Notes under the pieces: model-generated | What the model was told of the DNA's origin: nothing | The model's input: the letters and a program-made list of their open reading frames with translations, nothing else | The model's database searches: none | In this document: positions 39,253 through 53,500 of the stretch, one piece after another | Position numbering within the stretch: the stretch's first letter is position 1 | How the letters are laid out: every line of letters starts with the position of its first letter | Assembly (NCBI RefSeq): GCF_037975245.1 | Contig: NC_092567.1 | Span: 24,312,376-24,376,375 of the forward strand | DNA from: Apostichopus japonicus | Lineage: Eukaryota; Echinodermata; Holothuroidea; Aspidochirotida; Stichopodidae | DNA: 64,000 bases | Direction: 5' to 3' | Position numbers and translations under genes: made by a program

Positions 39253-42200
39253 CTATACCGTTGTAATAACTTCCTTTCTGTGGCAAATCCCGTTAGCAGA
39301 GCTGGTACCTGGTTGCGACACCCAAGGATCCACACGGTCTTCGATGGTCTCGTCCGAAGCTGAGTCGCTGCAAACGTCACCATCTGGATCGGGTTCGTAC
39401 AAGCCGAGACTCCACAGACACTTGGCTATCGTTCCAAGTGACTGGATGTAGTAGTTTGGGATCCACTTTTCGGCATTTGGGTGATGTTTGACTTCATCTA
39501 TGCGATTAGTGACGTCAGCGTATGACGATATACCAGAGAGTACTAGTGAGCGCCGAATGCCGCAGTTGTAGCCGAAGAGTATGTCAGTGTTCAACGAGTC
39601 ACCAATCATGATGGTCCTCTCTGGATTCACGTGAAACCTGCAGAGGTGAATACAAAAATAACATGCTCAGTGACACCTCAAAACTACCGTAGGGTTTGAG
39701 TAGGGTTGTCACTTTGAGTGTTACTCTTACCAAGCGGTCTAAATATTCATCTTTAACCGAAAACTAGTCATTTATATTCTTCACAAACCATTATTTGTAC
39801 CTCCATTATCCATAACTGGTTTATGTCTTTTCTTACCTCTTTGAGATGAAATCCCAAGCAAACTTATTTGGTTTTCCAAGGACGGTCGGAGTTCTTTTAG
39901 TGGCCTTTATCACTGATTCGATAAGACAGCCACAATCTGAGTATAGAGTGAGAAAAAACATATCACGTCATCGATCACGTGGCATGTCATGTTTAGCCGT
40001 TTACTCAAAATCTTATCAGGTTTGTTGTTGGTTTTGTTTTAACACTCTAAATAAGTGAGATATTTTCAATTCATCATACTTGTTTCAGAACAGACAAGTT
40101 TCCCATAACTTTGCCAACAAATATATCAAACATCATTCCTACGTCACACTATCGTTACCAAAGTGCGAATTATAATACAATCAGACTTAAACAACTATTC
40201 GAAGGATTATGGACAATTGACGAAAAAGGTTGTGTAACTGAAACTATTAATTCGACGTATACGCACAACTTCGGCATTTTGAAAGGACGGGTCAGTGGGG
40301 GTGGGGGTGCAGTCCCGGGCCTGGGGAAATGAACGAAGAAAGAACATGTTTTCTCCTTTTATAATATAAAAAAATGAAAACTATAAAAAGATTATCAAGT
40401 GACATAATTGTATGAGGGGCCCGATCTGACCCTCCCCGCACCCCTGTTTAGAAATCTTTGCACTCACCTGGAACAATCCATCCATCGTTGGATGGAAGAC
40501 GAGGATCTTCGTTCGTTACCAAGAAATGTGTAGACTCTTTAGACAAGATGTTTGCTGCCCTCAATAACTTCCTATAGTTGAAATTGATGTCGAATGCGAC
40601 AACCACTGCACCGATCTGCGCATGATCAAAAATAAAGAGCACGGTTATCAAAAGTACCGTAACTTGTTCGGGTAAGATAAGAGCCATTTGCCGGGGTTAA
40701 GGATTTCTCCGGATGAGAGAACCTGGCAGATGAGTTTTGGTAAATATCTCAATATAACTGAAAATAGCGGAAGTAAGAAATCATCAATTGAAAATGTAAA
40801 TTATATCCCGCGAGAGGAAGCGTACAAAATCGTTCCAACATACAGTGCGCATTTGTTTTCGAGCAATATTATATTTGCATATAATATTTAGTGCCAGAAA
40901 TATTTTTAAAAAGAAAGTAAAATAACTGTGTAACAGACTCACTTTGGGATCAATCTTAAGGGTTTCTGTAAGGCTCTGGATGTCGAACACGTGATCTTCT
41001 GAGTCTAGGGGAGCGACTTTGACTCCAAACGATTCAATCTCATCGTGTAAACCTTGGCTTCCTAAAACGAAGACAGTTTCGTCTGTCTGGAGATGTGACT
41101 GGAGGTACAACCCGGCCAAGGTAGCTGAACTGTAGATCTCCTCCTAATTAGCATAACAACACAATATGAAACGAATGGCATGAATATTCACAATGTATGA
41201 AATTTTGAGGGAAAGGCGTCGATTTGAATAATACGTAACAATAATTTATCCAAAAAAATGGCCTGCATGATCAGATTGTTTGTACAATTTTATATTTCTA
41301 TAGAATGCCTGCTCTGGAACTAATACAGAATATTTCCTTGCTATCAGAATCCCTAGTTTTAAATGATATTTAAAAAAATAAATTTTTATTGATAGGGTGG
41401 GCATCAAATAAGAGTTAATGTTGAAACTGTTTGCAAAGTGCACCGTGGACTATAAAAATAAAATGAAGTTAACACTAGATTATAGCAACAAAAACTAAAC
41501 AAAAATGTAAGCATATAATGATCGGTGGTGTTATTAATCAATGCTATACAGCTTTACCTCTCTGACGTCATAACCAAGGTGTGTGAATTTTTCCATGAGC
41601 TCTTTTCTGGATAAGATGCTATAATTCGTCAAAAATACGGGTTGTTTTCCCTGGTGAGAGAGACAAACATAAGAATTAATTATATTGTTCCACTGACTAT
41701 TATTCTCGTTTTTCATAATTCTATGGAGCACCCTCCGGTTAAAGTCATCTAGAAAACAGAACCTGCCCCGCCCCCCCCCCCTCCTATTTCAGCATCAAAA
41801 TCTCACAATAGGCTACCTTGATTGAGCAATGAACAAGTAAGGCCGGTAGGGTACTCGCGCCTCGAGGGTTCAACGTTCACGATTGTCAATGAAACCTTTC
41901 GCGGGCCTTCTGAGAGCCCATGTCTTCTTGAGGCCATATATAGAGCAACCTGAATGCCAGTATAATTTGACTATGGATATACGTATACAGTACCATTTAA
42001 ATTGAAATTCTTTCTCTGCAGTATTGTATTCCTAATTTGTTTGCTAGGTCCCTCGGTCCCTACCCCCTACACCCTCCACTAATCTTAACACCCTCACCCT
42101 TCTCTTATCGGGACCAAACTTTAGAATGAAAACTTGTTAAATGTGACAATTCGAATCGTCCACATTTATAATTGGAGTATAAGGAAGGCTTACCATAGCT

Positions 42201-44830
42201 CTGAGCATGCGCACGGTCTCTGGTGATCCAGGTATAGCATCTTCGCCTCTCCACAGAACGCCTGAGAAGACAAAAATAAAAGGAAAATAATAAAAATGTT
42301 ACTAACCTAAGAATATCCCCAAATCACAATGGTAAACGTTAATTAGGAGTTGCTTTCCAAATTATAGTGTATCCCGATTAATTCACGATCAGATCCCGCA
42401 ATCGTGGTCACCCGTTCGTGAAGGATCCTGCCCCCCCCCCCCACAACAATTGTAAAGATTGTATAGTTTGATCACACGACTCGGTTACTTGCCCTATTGT
42501 CACTTACACATAAAAACAGACCGACGCAAGTCTACATGTGTGTGCACTGTGGGTCAACAAATGAGCTGATTGTTGTTGGTAAACAAAACAGTTATTATGA
42601 CCTTGATCTGTGCACCATCCGTTCTCAACTTGTGTGTGGTCGCCTCTGGGGTCAGTTTTATTATATCCGTGAGGGAATACACGATCCTCTCCTCTCCCGA
42701 CACCTCACCCTCACAACCCCCTCACGACCCCCCCCCCCCATTCCCGCTTCTGAAATAGAATAGGGTCTATTAATTACAATCTTATTTTATGTAATACTTT
42801 GTAAACTTTGGTAAATATGCAGACGGAATGCAAACTAGTCCGTTAAAGATATTTGGACTCGAGATACCATATCTTTCAGCCATCGAACAATCGAGTTTAG
42901 AATCACAATTACGATCGACTGAAAACAAAGATATGCAGTCAGGTGAGCACACGATCAGATGTTTTAATCTATCCTTAGTATCTCTTATTAGACAAGGTAT
43001 TACCTAGCAACCATGGCAGTTAATTGTTTTACTAGGAAAACAACTTAAGTTGAGGAGTTGTTTAATCGTATCAAACTGCCGTATTACACAGTTTGCATTA
43101 TTAGGTGGTCCATGAAAGTATTACACTGCCCATGGGTTAGACTTCCATTGTAAAGTCTCAAACAACATTACATCATATGACTGAGCATTTCGAATTAAGA
43201 AGGGCGTTATGAATCAAGTTTTTGTGATGTATGTTTCAGCTTGATAAATAATCCATCATTGTGCATGTATCCCCGCACTAAAAAACAGTGAATCTGTCGG
43301 ATCGACGACGATTATCCCCTCTGATGACCCCAAATGACATTTGACCTCCACTCAAAACAGTAAGAGTTTCTTTTAACTAATTATGGGGAAGCCACATGCC
43401 ACGATTGAGAACTGCAAAGGTTACCTATCTTGAGATATTGTGTTTACAAGCTAGGGCGTCACACACACACACACGCGCGCGCCAACTTGACCTGCATAGG
43501 TTACTTGCCTGCCTATGGCACGTGGCCAAATGCAAAATAAAATAAAATAAAACGTTACATTAAATGAATCGGCCTTAACATTTTTTATATTGTATTAAAA
43601 CGGTTATCAACTCAGTCATTGAAAGCAGAAGAATGGCTGTAACAACGTAAGTCTTTTAGTTAGATTGTGTTCGTGTGTGTGTGGGGGGGGGGGGGGTAAA
43701 TATCAATGACGTGCACAACATTTCAAAGGTGGGAGAATGACTCGGGTAGGGGAATGAACCTTTATGGAAGGACCAGCGCCTGGTACAGGATTCTGAAAAG
43801 TAGAGGGTGTGGCTATTGGGCCTATTGAAGGCGATTCCCATGTATCCCCCTCCCCCGCCCCAAAAAGAAAAATAGAAAAAAGTCCAGTTTAAGCTTCAAA
43901 TGGTGCGTTCTGAGGCATAGCCTAACCAGGCAAACAATTAGGTCTTAAGAAGGTCGAAAAGCAAGTATGTGTTGAAAAGGAAAGGGTGTTACTGATGTCA
44001 CCTAGTGACACCTATACAACCATGGACCCACGCCTACGGGCATTCTGGGACCGAAAGAAGGTGGTGTTATTCTTTCCGGACTGAATGTAGAAAGAAAACC
44101 CAACTGAAAGTTTTTCCCCGACTGATGACGGAGTTGGGTCCATGCCACCCCTAACCCTTGCACCCGTCCTTGTGCACGCCGCTGGTGAATGTTATACGTC
44201 ACCAGGGAAAAGCCAAATAAAGTGTTAGTTAACACATGGCAACCATGCATTAAATGATGGATGTGTATTGATCAAATACTGTCAATCATATTTAAATACC
44301 AATGACGGTGTGTATACGTAACCTTAGGACGTTTTGTTTACATAGAGGCTAATCACTTTAAGATAAGGTTAAGGTCTAAGTACATATTCATGTCATTAGA
44401 ACAATAGCAATTTAGATAGTCGTTAACATTTGACCCCCTGCTATATTTATAACCACGCATACAAGTTATGTCATTTAGTTATGTAAGGTTAAAACAATAG
44501 ACTTTGGGTAGTTCTATTAATTTCATAACCTGATCAAAGAGTACTGGTAATGAATTTGAATTCAAAATGGTTGATGGTACGGAAAACTGTATGTGCCATG
44601 AACAGCCAATATGTCGGAAATATCCATGTCAAGTGAGGAGTATATTATTTACCTAGTGAAGATTTCTACAAGGACTTAAAGACCATCTTAATTGGAAGAC
44701 ATGCGTGTTCTGGAAATATATGGAGTTTGCTTGTGTGGTAATAAAGTACAAAACCGAGGCCATCGTGGGATATGCGTCTGGTTTATTCGGTCATTGGTAT
44801 AACAGTGATAAAGATAATCTATGAGATATG

Positions 44831-44887
<57 letters not shown>

Positions 44888-47800
44888 TGTACCATTAGGT
44901 TTGCTATATCAGTCGTTTGGTTTGAGTTACCACAATGCTGAACCCTAAAGAGGTGTTAAAGATAATTTCTTGATGTGACTCTCTTAATGTCTTTGAGAAT
45001 TTTCAACACGAAGAAAACTATTATGGTAGGTGACTTGTGATTGGATGACTACTCAAATAGAATGACATCTTCGATTGACTAATAGTAACCTTCAAGGTCT
45101 CCCTCATTAATCCTATTTTTGTATTTCTAAAGTGATAGATACGACGATGTTTGATTCTGATAAGACCTAGACATGTAAACAAAAACAAAAATTATCTCGT
45201 AATTTATTTGAAATGAAACATTGCTCAATACATTAATATCCATAATGTGAATATTGCCTAACGATAAGTTTATCACTCTCGATAAGCGCGTCTGGAATGA
45301 TACAAACTGCAACCTTGTCATTGACAAGGTTATATATAGCTTATCACACCAGACATTGACCTTCCTGTACAACTTCCGGGGTCAGCATAATTATGTCAAA
45401 TGTGTGTATGTGTATATGTTATATAGTTGGTTCCGAAATATTCAGTAAATAAATGAAATCGTTGGATTTCTTGTACTATTCATACAATAATCTCTCTTTC
45501 TTTGTCGATATTTCACCACATATTGCACAATATTAAACCACGTTAAAATAACTTCATAACGGTATGGAATCAGTTTCCATATACTCCGACCTAATTGCAC
45601 CAACAACTCCCTCCCTTAGTACAGAAACCGTCCAACCAACTTTTTCCCGAAACAGCTACACCGTCATAGGGTAAAGAAGTCCGTCTAGCCTCCAAATTTG
45701 TATAGAACCAGAACCAACCGTTGAAGCCAGCCGCCACTCACCACCATCACCACCACTCATCGCCTCCCCCAACCCTAATAACATGCTACCTTCCTGTCAC
45801 CGTCCAGCCACGTGTCTCTCCGACCCGGCCCACAAAGTTCAAATTTAAAAAATAACTCTAATTTCCGATCTCTCATTTTAGGAGTCTTATATTTACCGGT
45901 CAGAGGCCTTCGCCCCTGACTTGCTGAAGCGCCATTCGGCGGAAACAGCTATTTACAAGACAATCTAATTGCACCAACAACTCCCTCCCTAACAAGCTAC
46001 ACGAATTCCGATGACTCAACGATGCATGCATATCACCTTTAACCTCACGTGAACATTCCATTGTGTTTTCATAATGTTACTCACTTCCGGTGAAGGAAAC
46101 ACTCACAAATATACAGGTAGATGAGAATTAACATGAAATAACGGATCCTGGATATCGATTTCACAACCGAACATGCCATACATGCATGCGCGTATGGTTG
46201 CAGGAAATAATATCACGTGATTTGATGGGTAGAGAAACTTGCAAAACCCGTCCTTCTCGAGCGACAGAATTCGATATAACTATATGCTATATTTAAAAAG
46301 ATTTCACTCAGAGAAGAATATTTTTTTTCGGGGGAAATCCATTCGTTTTTAACATTAGCCTAATTGCAAACATGGTATATTAAATATTTCATTCTGTGAG
46401 TACGACGAGTTTACATTAAGTTGTTAACTTTTTTCCTCAATGAATATAGCAGAGCTAGTATTAATAACAATGTAATGAGCGGTAGAAACACAAAATTAAG
46501 CCTGTATTTCATATAAGGCTTCATAAAAAAAAATACCACTTAAACGCACCGTGTGTTTGTCTGCAGGATCAATATGACTCCTTTTTGAATATAATTTTAA
46601 TTCATTTTCATAAAACATTTCTCCTAATTCTATTCGATATTACAATTCCATGACAAACTATGGGGTATGCAGTTAAATTGATATTAGACAGTAAAGACAA
46701 AGATGATGTATACATAAGCAAGAATGCCTGACAACAGAAAGCTTCGCGGATATTCTCTTGTTACATTTAGTAGACCTATATGTTTCAAAATATGTTTCCA
46801 AACAAACATAAACCGCACGGCACCCCTCTTCATACGTAGAACAGCCATAAGAATTTCTGCTCAAGTTTTGCCCTACAGCGATATTTATGGAAAAATAAAT
46901 TGTATCTATTTGTATTGAAGTTTTCTTATGCAGTTCCTCTTTCATTTTTCAAATTAACATTTTCTGGTCTGCACGAATATCTGTCATGCAGAGATCACGT
47001 GATCTGCGTATTCCAGGGCGACATAAGAATGACAGAGTATACTGGCGAAAGATGGGAGTAGGCGGGGTTGGGGTCGTGGGGTGGGGTGGGGTCTATGCCT
47101 ATATGGATTCGGGCACTACATTATAATGCGTACGTCTGCTTGCAATACGTATATAGCATACTACGCGAATTGTCTTTCGAGGGACCTAACTTCAGAAGTC
47201 TTGGTCACGTGATTGAGTTTACGTATGTTGATATGTGCTATTCCTCGTATGCCATGGATAAGACTCACGACAGACTCTGTACCTTTAAGAGTAGACATCT
47301 GGTTACTTTCTCAAACCTGGGGGCTGAAACACATAGTGCACTGCATTCAGGATACATACAGATTATATACAGAATTTACAGAATGATTCGTATTACCATG
47401 GAGCTATAAACATCTGTTTATAGCTCCATGGTATTACACACAAACTTGTTCCGCCTGAATGCATACCGTTTAAACTTCGGGTATTGACATCCGTGGGGAG
47501 ACACTAAAACCTCACAGGTGGCGTTGATTGTTGACTTGATCTATTTACCTTTGCAAGACAATTTAGTGTATAGGCTCTGATCGTTCTCCTGTATTTGATG
47601 GGCGTATAGGTTCTTATATAGGTTACAAACATCACTCCCCGAGTATGCATTCAATGTTAACAAATCCATGCAATCAATATTTCCTAATATGGTAAGTAGA
47701 TATCATGGCATACTACCCTCACAGCTTATGGTGCCTTGTTTATCTTGTTTATTACAGTGGCTGGTATAATAAGTTATTGACCATCCCGTCAGCTATTCCT

Positions 47801-50518
47801 ATTTTATACTGGTCATTCTTTACAGTTTGACTTGGTCAACAAACTATCATCGTACTTTGGCGTATAAGATCTATACAGGCCTATAGTTAAGTCACCCCAG
47901 AAGACTATTGTAATGGTAATCAATGGCAAGGATTAATTTATTGGTTTAATCCGTGTTAGCTTGTTCAATTTATGTCCTTAAAGTTGGTCAATTTTTCAAC
48001 GTTAATCATTGACACAAACTTGATATAAAATTGAATAAAACTGGACGAAAAAAACTATGAGCAAGTCGTTAGCAAACTGCGACTCTACTGCAAAATGTAT
48101 GTTTACGGTAAATATGTAATAAAACCAGAGTGTCAGACGTTAGTTATAAAGAAGATTAGCCTAGGATCAAATCGTCGCGCCCTCTAACTGTTATATATTC
48201 ATATAAAATTGTGCATTGTTTTGTTATCTTTACGTTTTACATTTTTACTAAATTACCTGTTAAAATATTAATAGGCCTATAGCTGCGAAATTTCGTCAAT
48301 ATCTATTCTCTAAGTGACTGAAATTCAATGGCTAAGTTTGGTACCCAGACTCTGAAGATGGTGGGTGACTGTTTGTTAGACCCCCCCCCCCTCCCCGAAT
48401 AACTGTGCGACACATTACGGATTAATTTAAAACACGGAACAACCCTGAGATACTAGTTTCTCATACTTAAAACTATACGTAAACCAATATTTGTTTCGAT
48501 TTATCATTAATTGATTTCTTCTTTTTTACTTTTTATGTTTCCTTGTTTCTTTGTTTCTCCTCGCCCTCCCCCTCCTCCTTTCTTTCTTTTGTGATGTGAA
48601 ACCAACATGTCCTTCCAAGACCACCGTATATATATATACTTGCATATCTTTCCAATTTTAATCTGTGGGTAAACTCCCTACAGTTTGATATCGATAAAAT
48701 TAGAATACGTTATACGCACTCCTCATGCTCTGAACACGACTGGAACACGACGGCGTGATAAAGGTCTGAAAACCGCAATGAATCATTCAAAGACTTTGAC
48801 AGATAGAACAATGCAAAGATAAAAAAGAAAGAAAAAAAGCAGGTAACGACAAGCAAACAGAAAAAAAAAGAAGATAGCTTATTACTTGATCGTCGGTGCT
48901 TCTAGTTTTACGATTTACGTCTTTAACGGTGACACAAACCCAGCCTTTATTTTTGGCTTATTATGGCAGAGATCTTTGTGAAGAATGCCTCCCAACACCC
49001 CCCCCCCCCATATCCCTGATATAGTTTGGTAATATCCTGTTCCGTGTGGGAGATATCCTATTTTCAACGCCGTGTCTTGGAGCTGTTTTTTTTGTAAATC
49101 ATGTGATGTTACGCGTCACTAGGATCGGAAATATTTCTTTTTTTCTCTTACATATTTCCAACCAAGAATGTTAACAGTGTTGACCATAATGCGATATCAT
49201 AATTAAGTCATGTTAGGAGCTTCAATGTTTTAGATTCTCCATTGTAGAAAATATAAATGATAAATTGGGGTGGGATGCGGGGGGGGGGGGGGGTGAGGAA
49301 CATGAGGAATAAGTATGTGGATAAAGGAATTAAGCCCACAAAATGATTTAATGAAAGCTAGCCGCAGAAAGAACAAAACATAAAATAATAATAATGTTCA
49401 TCACCTCTTGATTGATTTAAGGGATAGGAACTTAATTTAGCCCCCCCCCCCTCCTCCTCACCAAACCGGCAGAATAAATACTTTTGGAACTTAAACACGA
49501 TGAAAGCTGTCTTAAAGTTCTTCTCTTTTTTCTTGCTCTTTTCTTGTATTTCCTTTATCCTGTAATCTCCGAAACCGATCAATTGAACTACACAAAAGTC
49601 TGAACCACTTCCAAAATGATCTAGTTTACTTGTCCCTTCAAAACCACCCCCCCCCCTACGCCCTCGCCCAAATTCTTATACCATAAGGCCGAAACGAAAT
49701 GTAAAAGCAAAGTTCTTGTTTTTCAAAGTGTCGCTTTTTTGATAAAGTAATTAATTTACAGCATCCTGTATACACCTTATATTGACTCCAATGGAAATAT
49801 CACTAACTTAGCACACTACGTATTTTTTTTTTATACCAGGTCATAAATATATAGTAGTTTGATCAGGGAGTTTTTTATGGTCCATAACATCCTGGTTTGA
49901 TATGGGAAAGAGTGACTTAGGGATATGCTGTATTAGCCTCAAATATGCTAGATATTCAAATATGGTCACCTTTGGTCAAAATTACAACCCTGGAGGAAAT
50001 TTTCTCACTGGGACATTAAGTCATATTGTGTGTTCCTTAAAAATGTCTGAGAACGATTTGGCGAGTAAAGATCTCAAGGATAGTTATACTTTTGAAAACT
50101 TCTAGCAATTATAAAATGCTATAATTTGGTGCCTATACTGACAACCCTTAAATACTGAGGGAGATAGGAATAATTCCAGATATACTAAAAGGAATAAAAA
50201 AAAAAATATGGAATACATTTTAAATTAATCGGTACTTGTGTAGAAATGAAAATTCATATAGAAATAGAAAGAACAAAGGAAGAAGAAGAATACGAAAAAG
50301 ACAAAGAAAGAAACTAGAAACAAAAGGAACGTACCATCACAATCGAGCAGAACGGTGTCCACGGAGTCTAAGACTTCCTTCACGTTGTTTTCCGTAATTT
50401 GAGTAAATTCTGGATGACGCATCTTCAAAATTCTTGCTGACAAAGTTCTCTTCCTTTCAAACAATTTCCACCAAATGATATTTGCAAATTTAGAAGTATA
50501 TGTTTTCAATGAAAACAT
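39253..50518 (-). CDS. HAD-superfamily phosphatase of the PGP/PDXP family, seven exons
   Basis: Exons in coding order: 50518-50335, 42261-42194, 41650-41558, 41143-40943, 40615-40468, 39936-39837, 39637-39253 (TAG). From the first Met this is 392 residues; from the next in-frame Met (50422, MRHPEF) it is 360. Human PGP has 321. Motifs: DCDGVLWRG (nucleophile Asp59 and acid Asp61), TN (92-93) as motif II, LGKP with Lys253 as motif III, and GDSLNTD (277-283) as motif IV. The region between motifs II and III is a C2-type cap. Family enzymes clear phosphoglycolate, glycerol-3-phosphate and related side products, or dephosphorylate pyridoxal phosphate; I cannot separate these by eye, but PGP matches best in several segments (VVVAFD, GCLI, NPERTIMIGD). 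TNYS and GDSLN differ from the common TNNS and GDRLD. There is an acidic C-terminal tail, and intron 1 is about 8 kb. Confidence 0.92.
43310..43475 (-). repeat. Dispersed AGGTCA-rich repeat, short copy
   Basis: Contains TGATGACCCCAAATGACATT, TTGACCTCCAC and CTTGAGATATTGTGTTTACA followed by a CA run. This matches the right-hand part of the copy at 15037-15610 in the same orientation. Confidence 0.8.
44828..44884. repeat. (TA)n microsatellite
   Basis: Alternating TA with one GTATA interruption, within the long phosphatase intron. Confidence 0.95.
47394..47433. repeat. Perfect 19-bp-arm palindrome with 2-nt loop
   Basis: TACCATGGAGCTATAAACA, then TC, then the exact reverse complement of the first arm. 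One mismatch outward, three more bases pair. No surrounding transposon end is evident. Confidence 0.95.
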
Positions 50519-53500
50519 TAAGTTTTTTTGTGATATAAGATTTTTGGTTGTCTTTTTCTTGTATTTATTTATTAATATTTGTTTTTAAGATAACCTTTGA
50601 GAAATTAAATACCCTGTTGTATACTACCATCCTCTTACAAACTAGAGGCTTTGAAAATAATATCCCTCCTTGGGATTTTTTTTTACTAAGAAAAAGTATT
50701 GAGAGGTCCTCTTGATAGAACGGCAGAATGCGAGATGATTCTCATTTCGATCCTCATGGACAAAGCATTGTCCTCATCTGTTACGTCATTACGGGGGTCA
50801 AATACAAAGGTTACAGTATTGCACGGGTCGCATCACTGATCATTGTGTACCATCCAGACTCTTATCGAGCGCGAGGAACTTTGTCCGTTAAGTATATATA
50901 TGTACGTGCCTAACTGTATGTTAGTCTATCACGCCATCGTTTGACTGTATCTATGCGCAGAGGCAATGCCTACCTTTGTTTGTGTTAATTATCAATACAC
51001 GCTAATGCTTTAGCATACAATGGCATCCCTACGATTCGATAAGCACGCTATATGTCATGTCATGCAAGGGAAGCGTGGACGCGCCGTGATATATTTGTTG
51101 TTATATTATATGTCGTTCACCTATTTCAGAGTTTCTCTGTCATTGCCAAATCTTTCTATTTATTGCTGTTTATGTAGAAACCGCGTGTCAATGTCATATA
51201 ATATGTGGCATGACTTTTGTTTTCATGTTTGTTCCGTATTGGCCAAATAGGTGTGCAGTATGAACCGAAAGAAAAATCTAAACAGGGTCATACCTATACA
51301 TTCTTGAGTAAAGTAGGTCAAAATAACCTTTTGTACCGCCCCCCTCCCCCGCCCTCACCGTTTCAGTCATTAGACGTGTCCACATAGTATTTCGTTACAT
51401 TAAATTGCTATAAATGTTATGCAGCACCATCTGAAAAGGAAGAAGACGTGTGGAAAAACTAGAATATAACTTAATTATCTGAAGTCGCTTTAAGCAGACT
51501 GGGAGGGGTGGGGGAGGGGAGGGGGTGGAGGGGGTGGAGAAGAGGGTCACTGTATTTCCATGGAAGTTAGTGACCATAATTCAACCCTCTTGTGAGTTAT
51601 GTATCCGGCAGCATACACACCACCTGACTAAATGAAATGCATTGTATTTTGCTTCTGTTACCAATTTTTGGTAGATATAACTTCAATAAGCCTCTCCATA
51701 ACGACATTTATAGGTATTGGCTATATGAGGGTGGGCTACACTAATGGGTGCCATGTGGTGAGGATGGGATGGGGGGGGGGTTGGAAGTGTGTGTTTGTGG
51801 AGCGGTGGAGTGGGTCGGATTTGTGGACTCAGTTATGACTCACTAGGGACTTGAACATCTCTTGGGGATCCGTATCAATTACAGGCTACAAACTTACAAC
51901 CTGTGACACTATATAAATGGTGAATGGATTAATTTTGTAACCGAGTCTTACCCCTCCGATTAGACTATATTGTCGTTAACTTGTTTTCGTTCATAGCATC
52001 GACTCTCACATTTAATACAGACGGAAATTACATAAGGGGAGGTGGGGGGGGGGGGGCCACAGCTAGGTACTAGGGGAGGATCATCGGATATCACAAGAGG
52101 TTTTGGCACTCGACATTCTCGTATTTCGGGAATCGCAAATTTTACCGTCGCGACTCTAAGGAGCAGCAAAATTGCTATGCCATTGATTAAAGGTTCGAAA
52201 CCGTCATGTACTGAGTATTTATATATTAACGGTACGATTATGGATGGCTGCGTCGCGGGGAGGGAGGGGTGAGGGGATATTTCCCCCAGTTCTCCCTTGC
52301 CCCAAGTTACCCCCCCCCCCCTATCAGATCTGCGATAGTTATTCAATATGTATAGAACTAGGCTAATCGTTTTTATTAGAAACAGCTTTCAATGCATTAA
52401 TGTAGTGACACATTGTCAAATGATAGCACCATTTTGCGAGTAAGTCACTTTACTTGTAGAAAAATTCCCAAAGGGGAGAGGAAACCTCACCCCTTCAGTT
52501 ACACCCCTCCCCCATATCAGTGTTTTTTTATTTTTCTCCAAAAACACCAGCCTTCCCCCGGTTACCCCCTCCCTAGATTGCCCGATCGGCTGGTGCCGCC
52601 ATTGCTAGTTTGACAAACATTGACTTATAAATCATTGTTCTGACAAACACTTATTTACTCATATTGGCCTAATGTAGTATCTTAAATAGCTTGTTTATCA
52701 CCGAAATAATGAAGTTATTTGTGTGCTGAGCAAACGATCTTTGCTCCCATTCTAAAATATGAGGTTTTAACTGGAGACCCCATCCCATACGGCTCCCTTT
52801 ACCTTCCTACAATTATGTGACTATATAAGCAACTTGGAGGAACGCGTACGGAACATCTTCATCTAATGATATGAATCGACATATACATGCGATTGGAATT
52901 GGACCCTTTGAGATTATGATTTTGTTGAACATATCTATTTGATAACTCGTCGGGTAAATTTTTTGTTAATCGGTTAAGTGACACCATAATTACTTTGGGA
53001 ATACTAACTTACATATATTGATAAGACAATTGACATATTATTTGAATTTGTGAGTTTGTTAACCAAGTCAGTCGTATCATTTTCTTTGTCAGAAAAGGTT
53101 TGGGTAAATATTTACAATTGCAAGTACTACCGAAAAGCAAGTTTTAGCATGGTTAACTTTGTAAGAATGCCAATGACCTTCAATGCCAGTAACGCCATTC
53201 CCCCCCCCTTCCCCTTCCTGACCTCTCCCCCCCCCCTCAAAATCAAGACAGTAAAGGAAGTATATCTTTGCTTACATGCGGTTGTTCATACTTGGATCCG
53301 TGCGCTATAGATGTCATGTATACAGCCAAACTATGGCTTAGTTACATGTATGTGTTATCGATTAATATGATAAGGTAAAGGTAACGGACATTTCGCAACA
53401 ATTTGTAACAAGATATATCACGCCTTATAATGTCCGAAGCGTTACATTTTTATAATTTCATGGCTGCAGGCCTCTATTGTCTTCAGTAGAAATAGTCCTG

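Larger units (their letters stand above)
42262..50334 (-). other. Long first intron of the phosphatase gene
   Basis: About 8.1 kb with GTACGT donor and CTCAG acceptor on the minus strand. It holds an AGGTCA-type repeat fragment (43310-43475), a (TA)n run (44828-44885), a 26-bp direct repeat CTAATTGCACCAACAACTCC... at 45591-45616 and 45965-45990, a near-perfect hairpin at 47394-47433, and several long G or C runs. I recognise no nested gene on either strand. Confidence 0.6.

Noticed and set aside
50701-50760. tRNA-like sequence after a TTTTTTTTTACT run
   Set aside because: Only a weak B-box resemblance (TTTCGATCCTC), no convincing A-box or stems.
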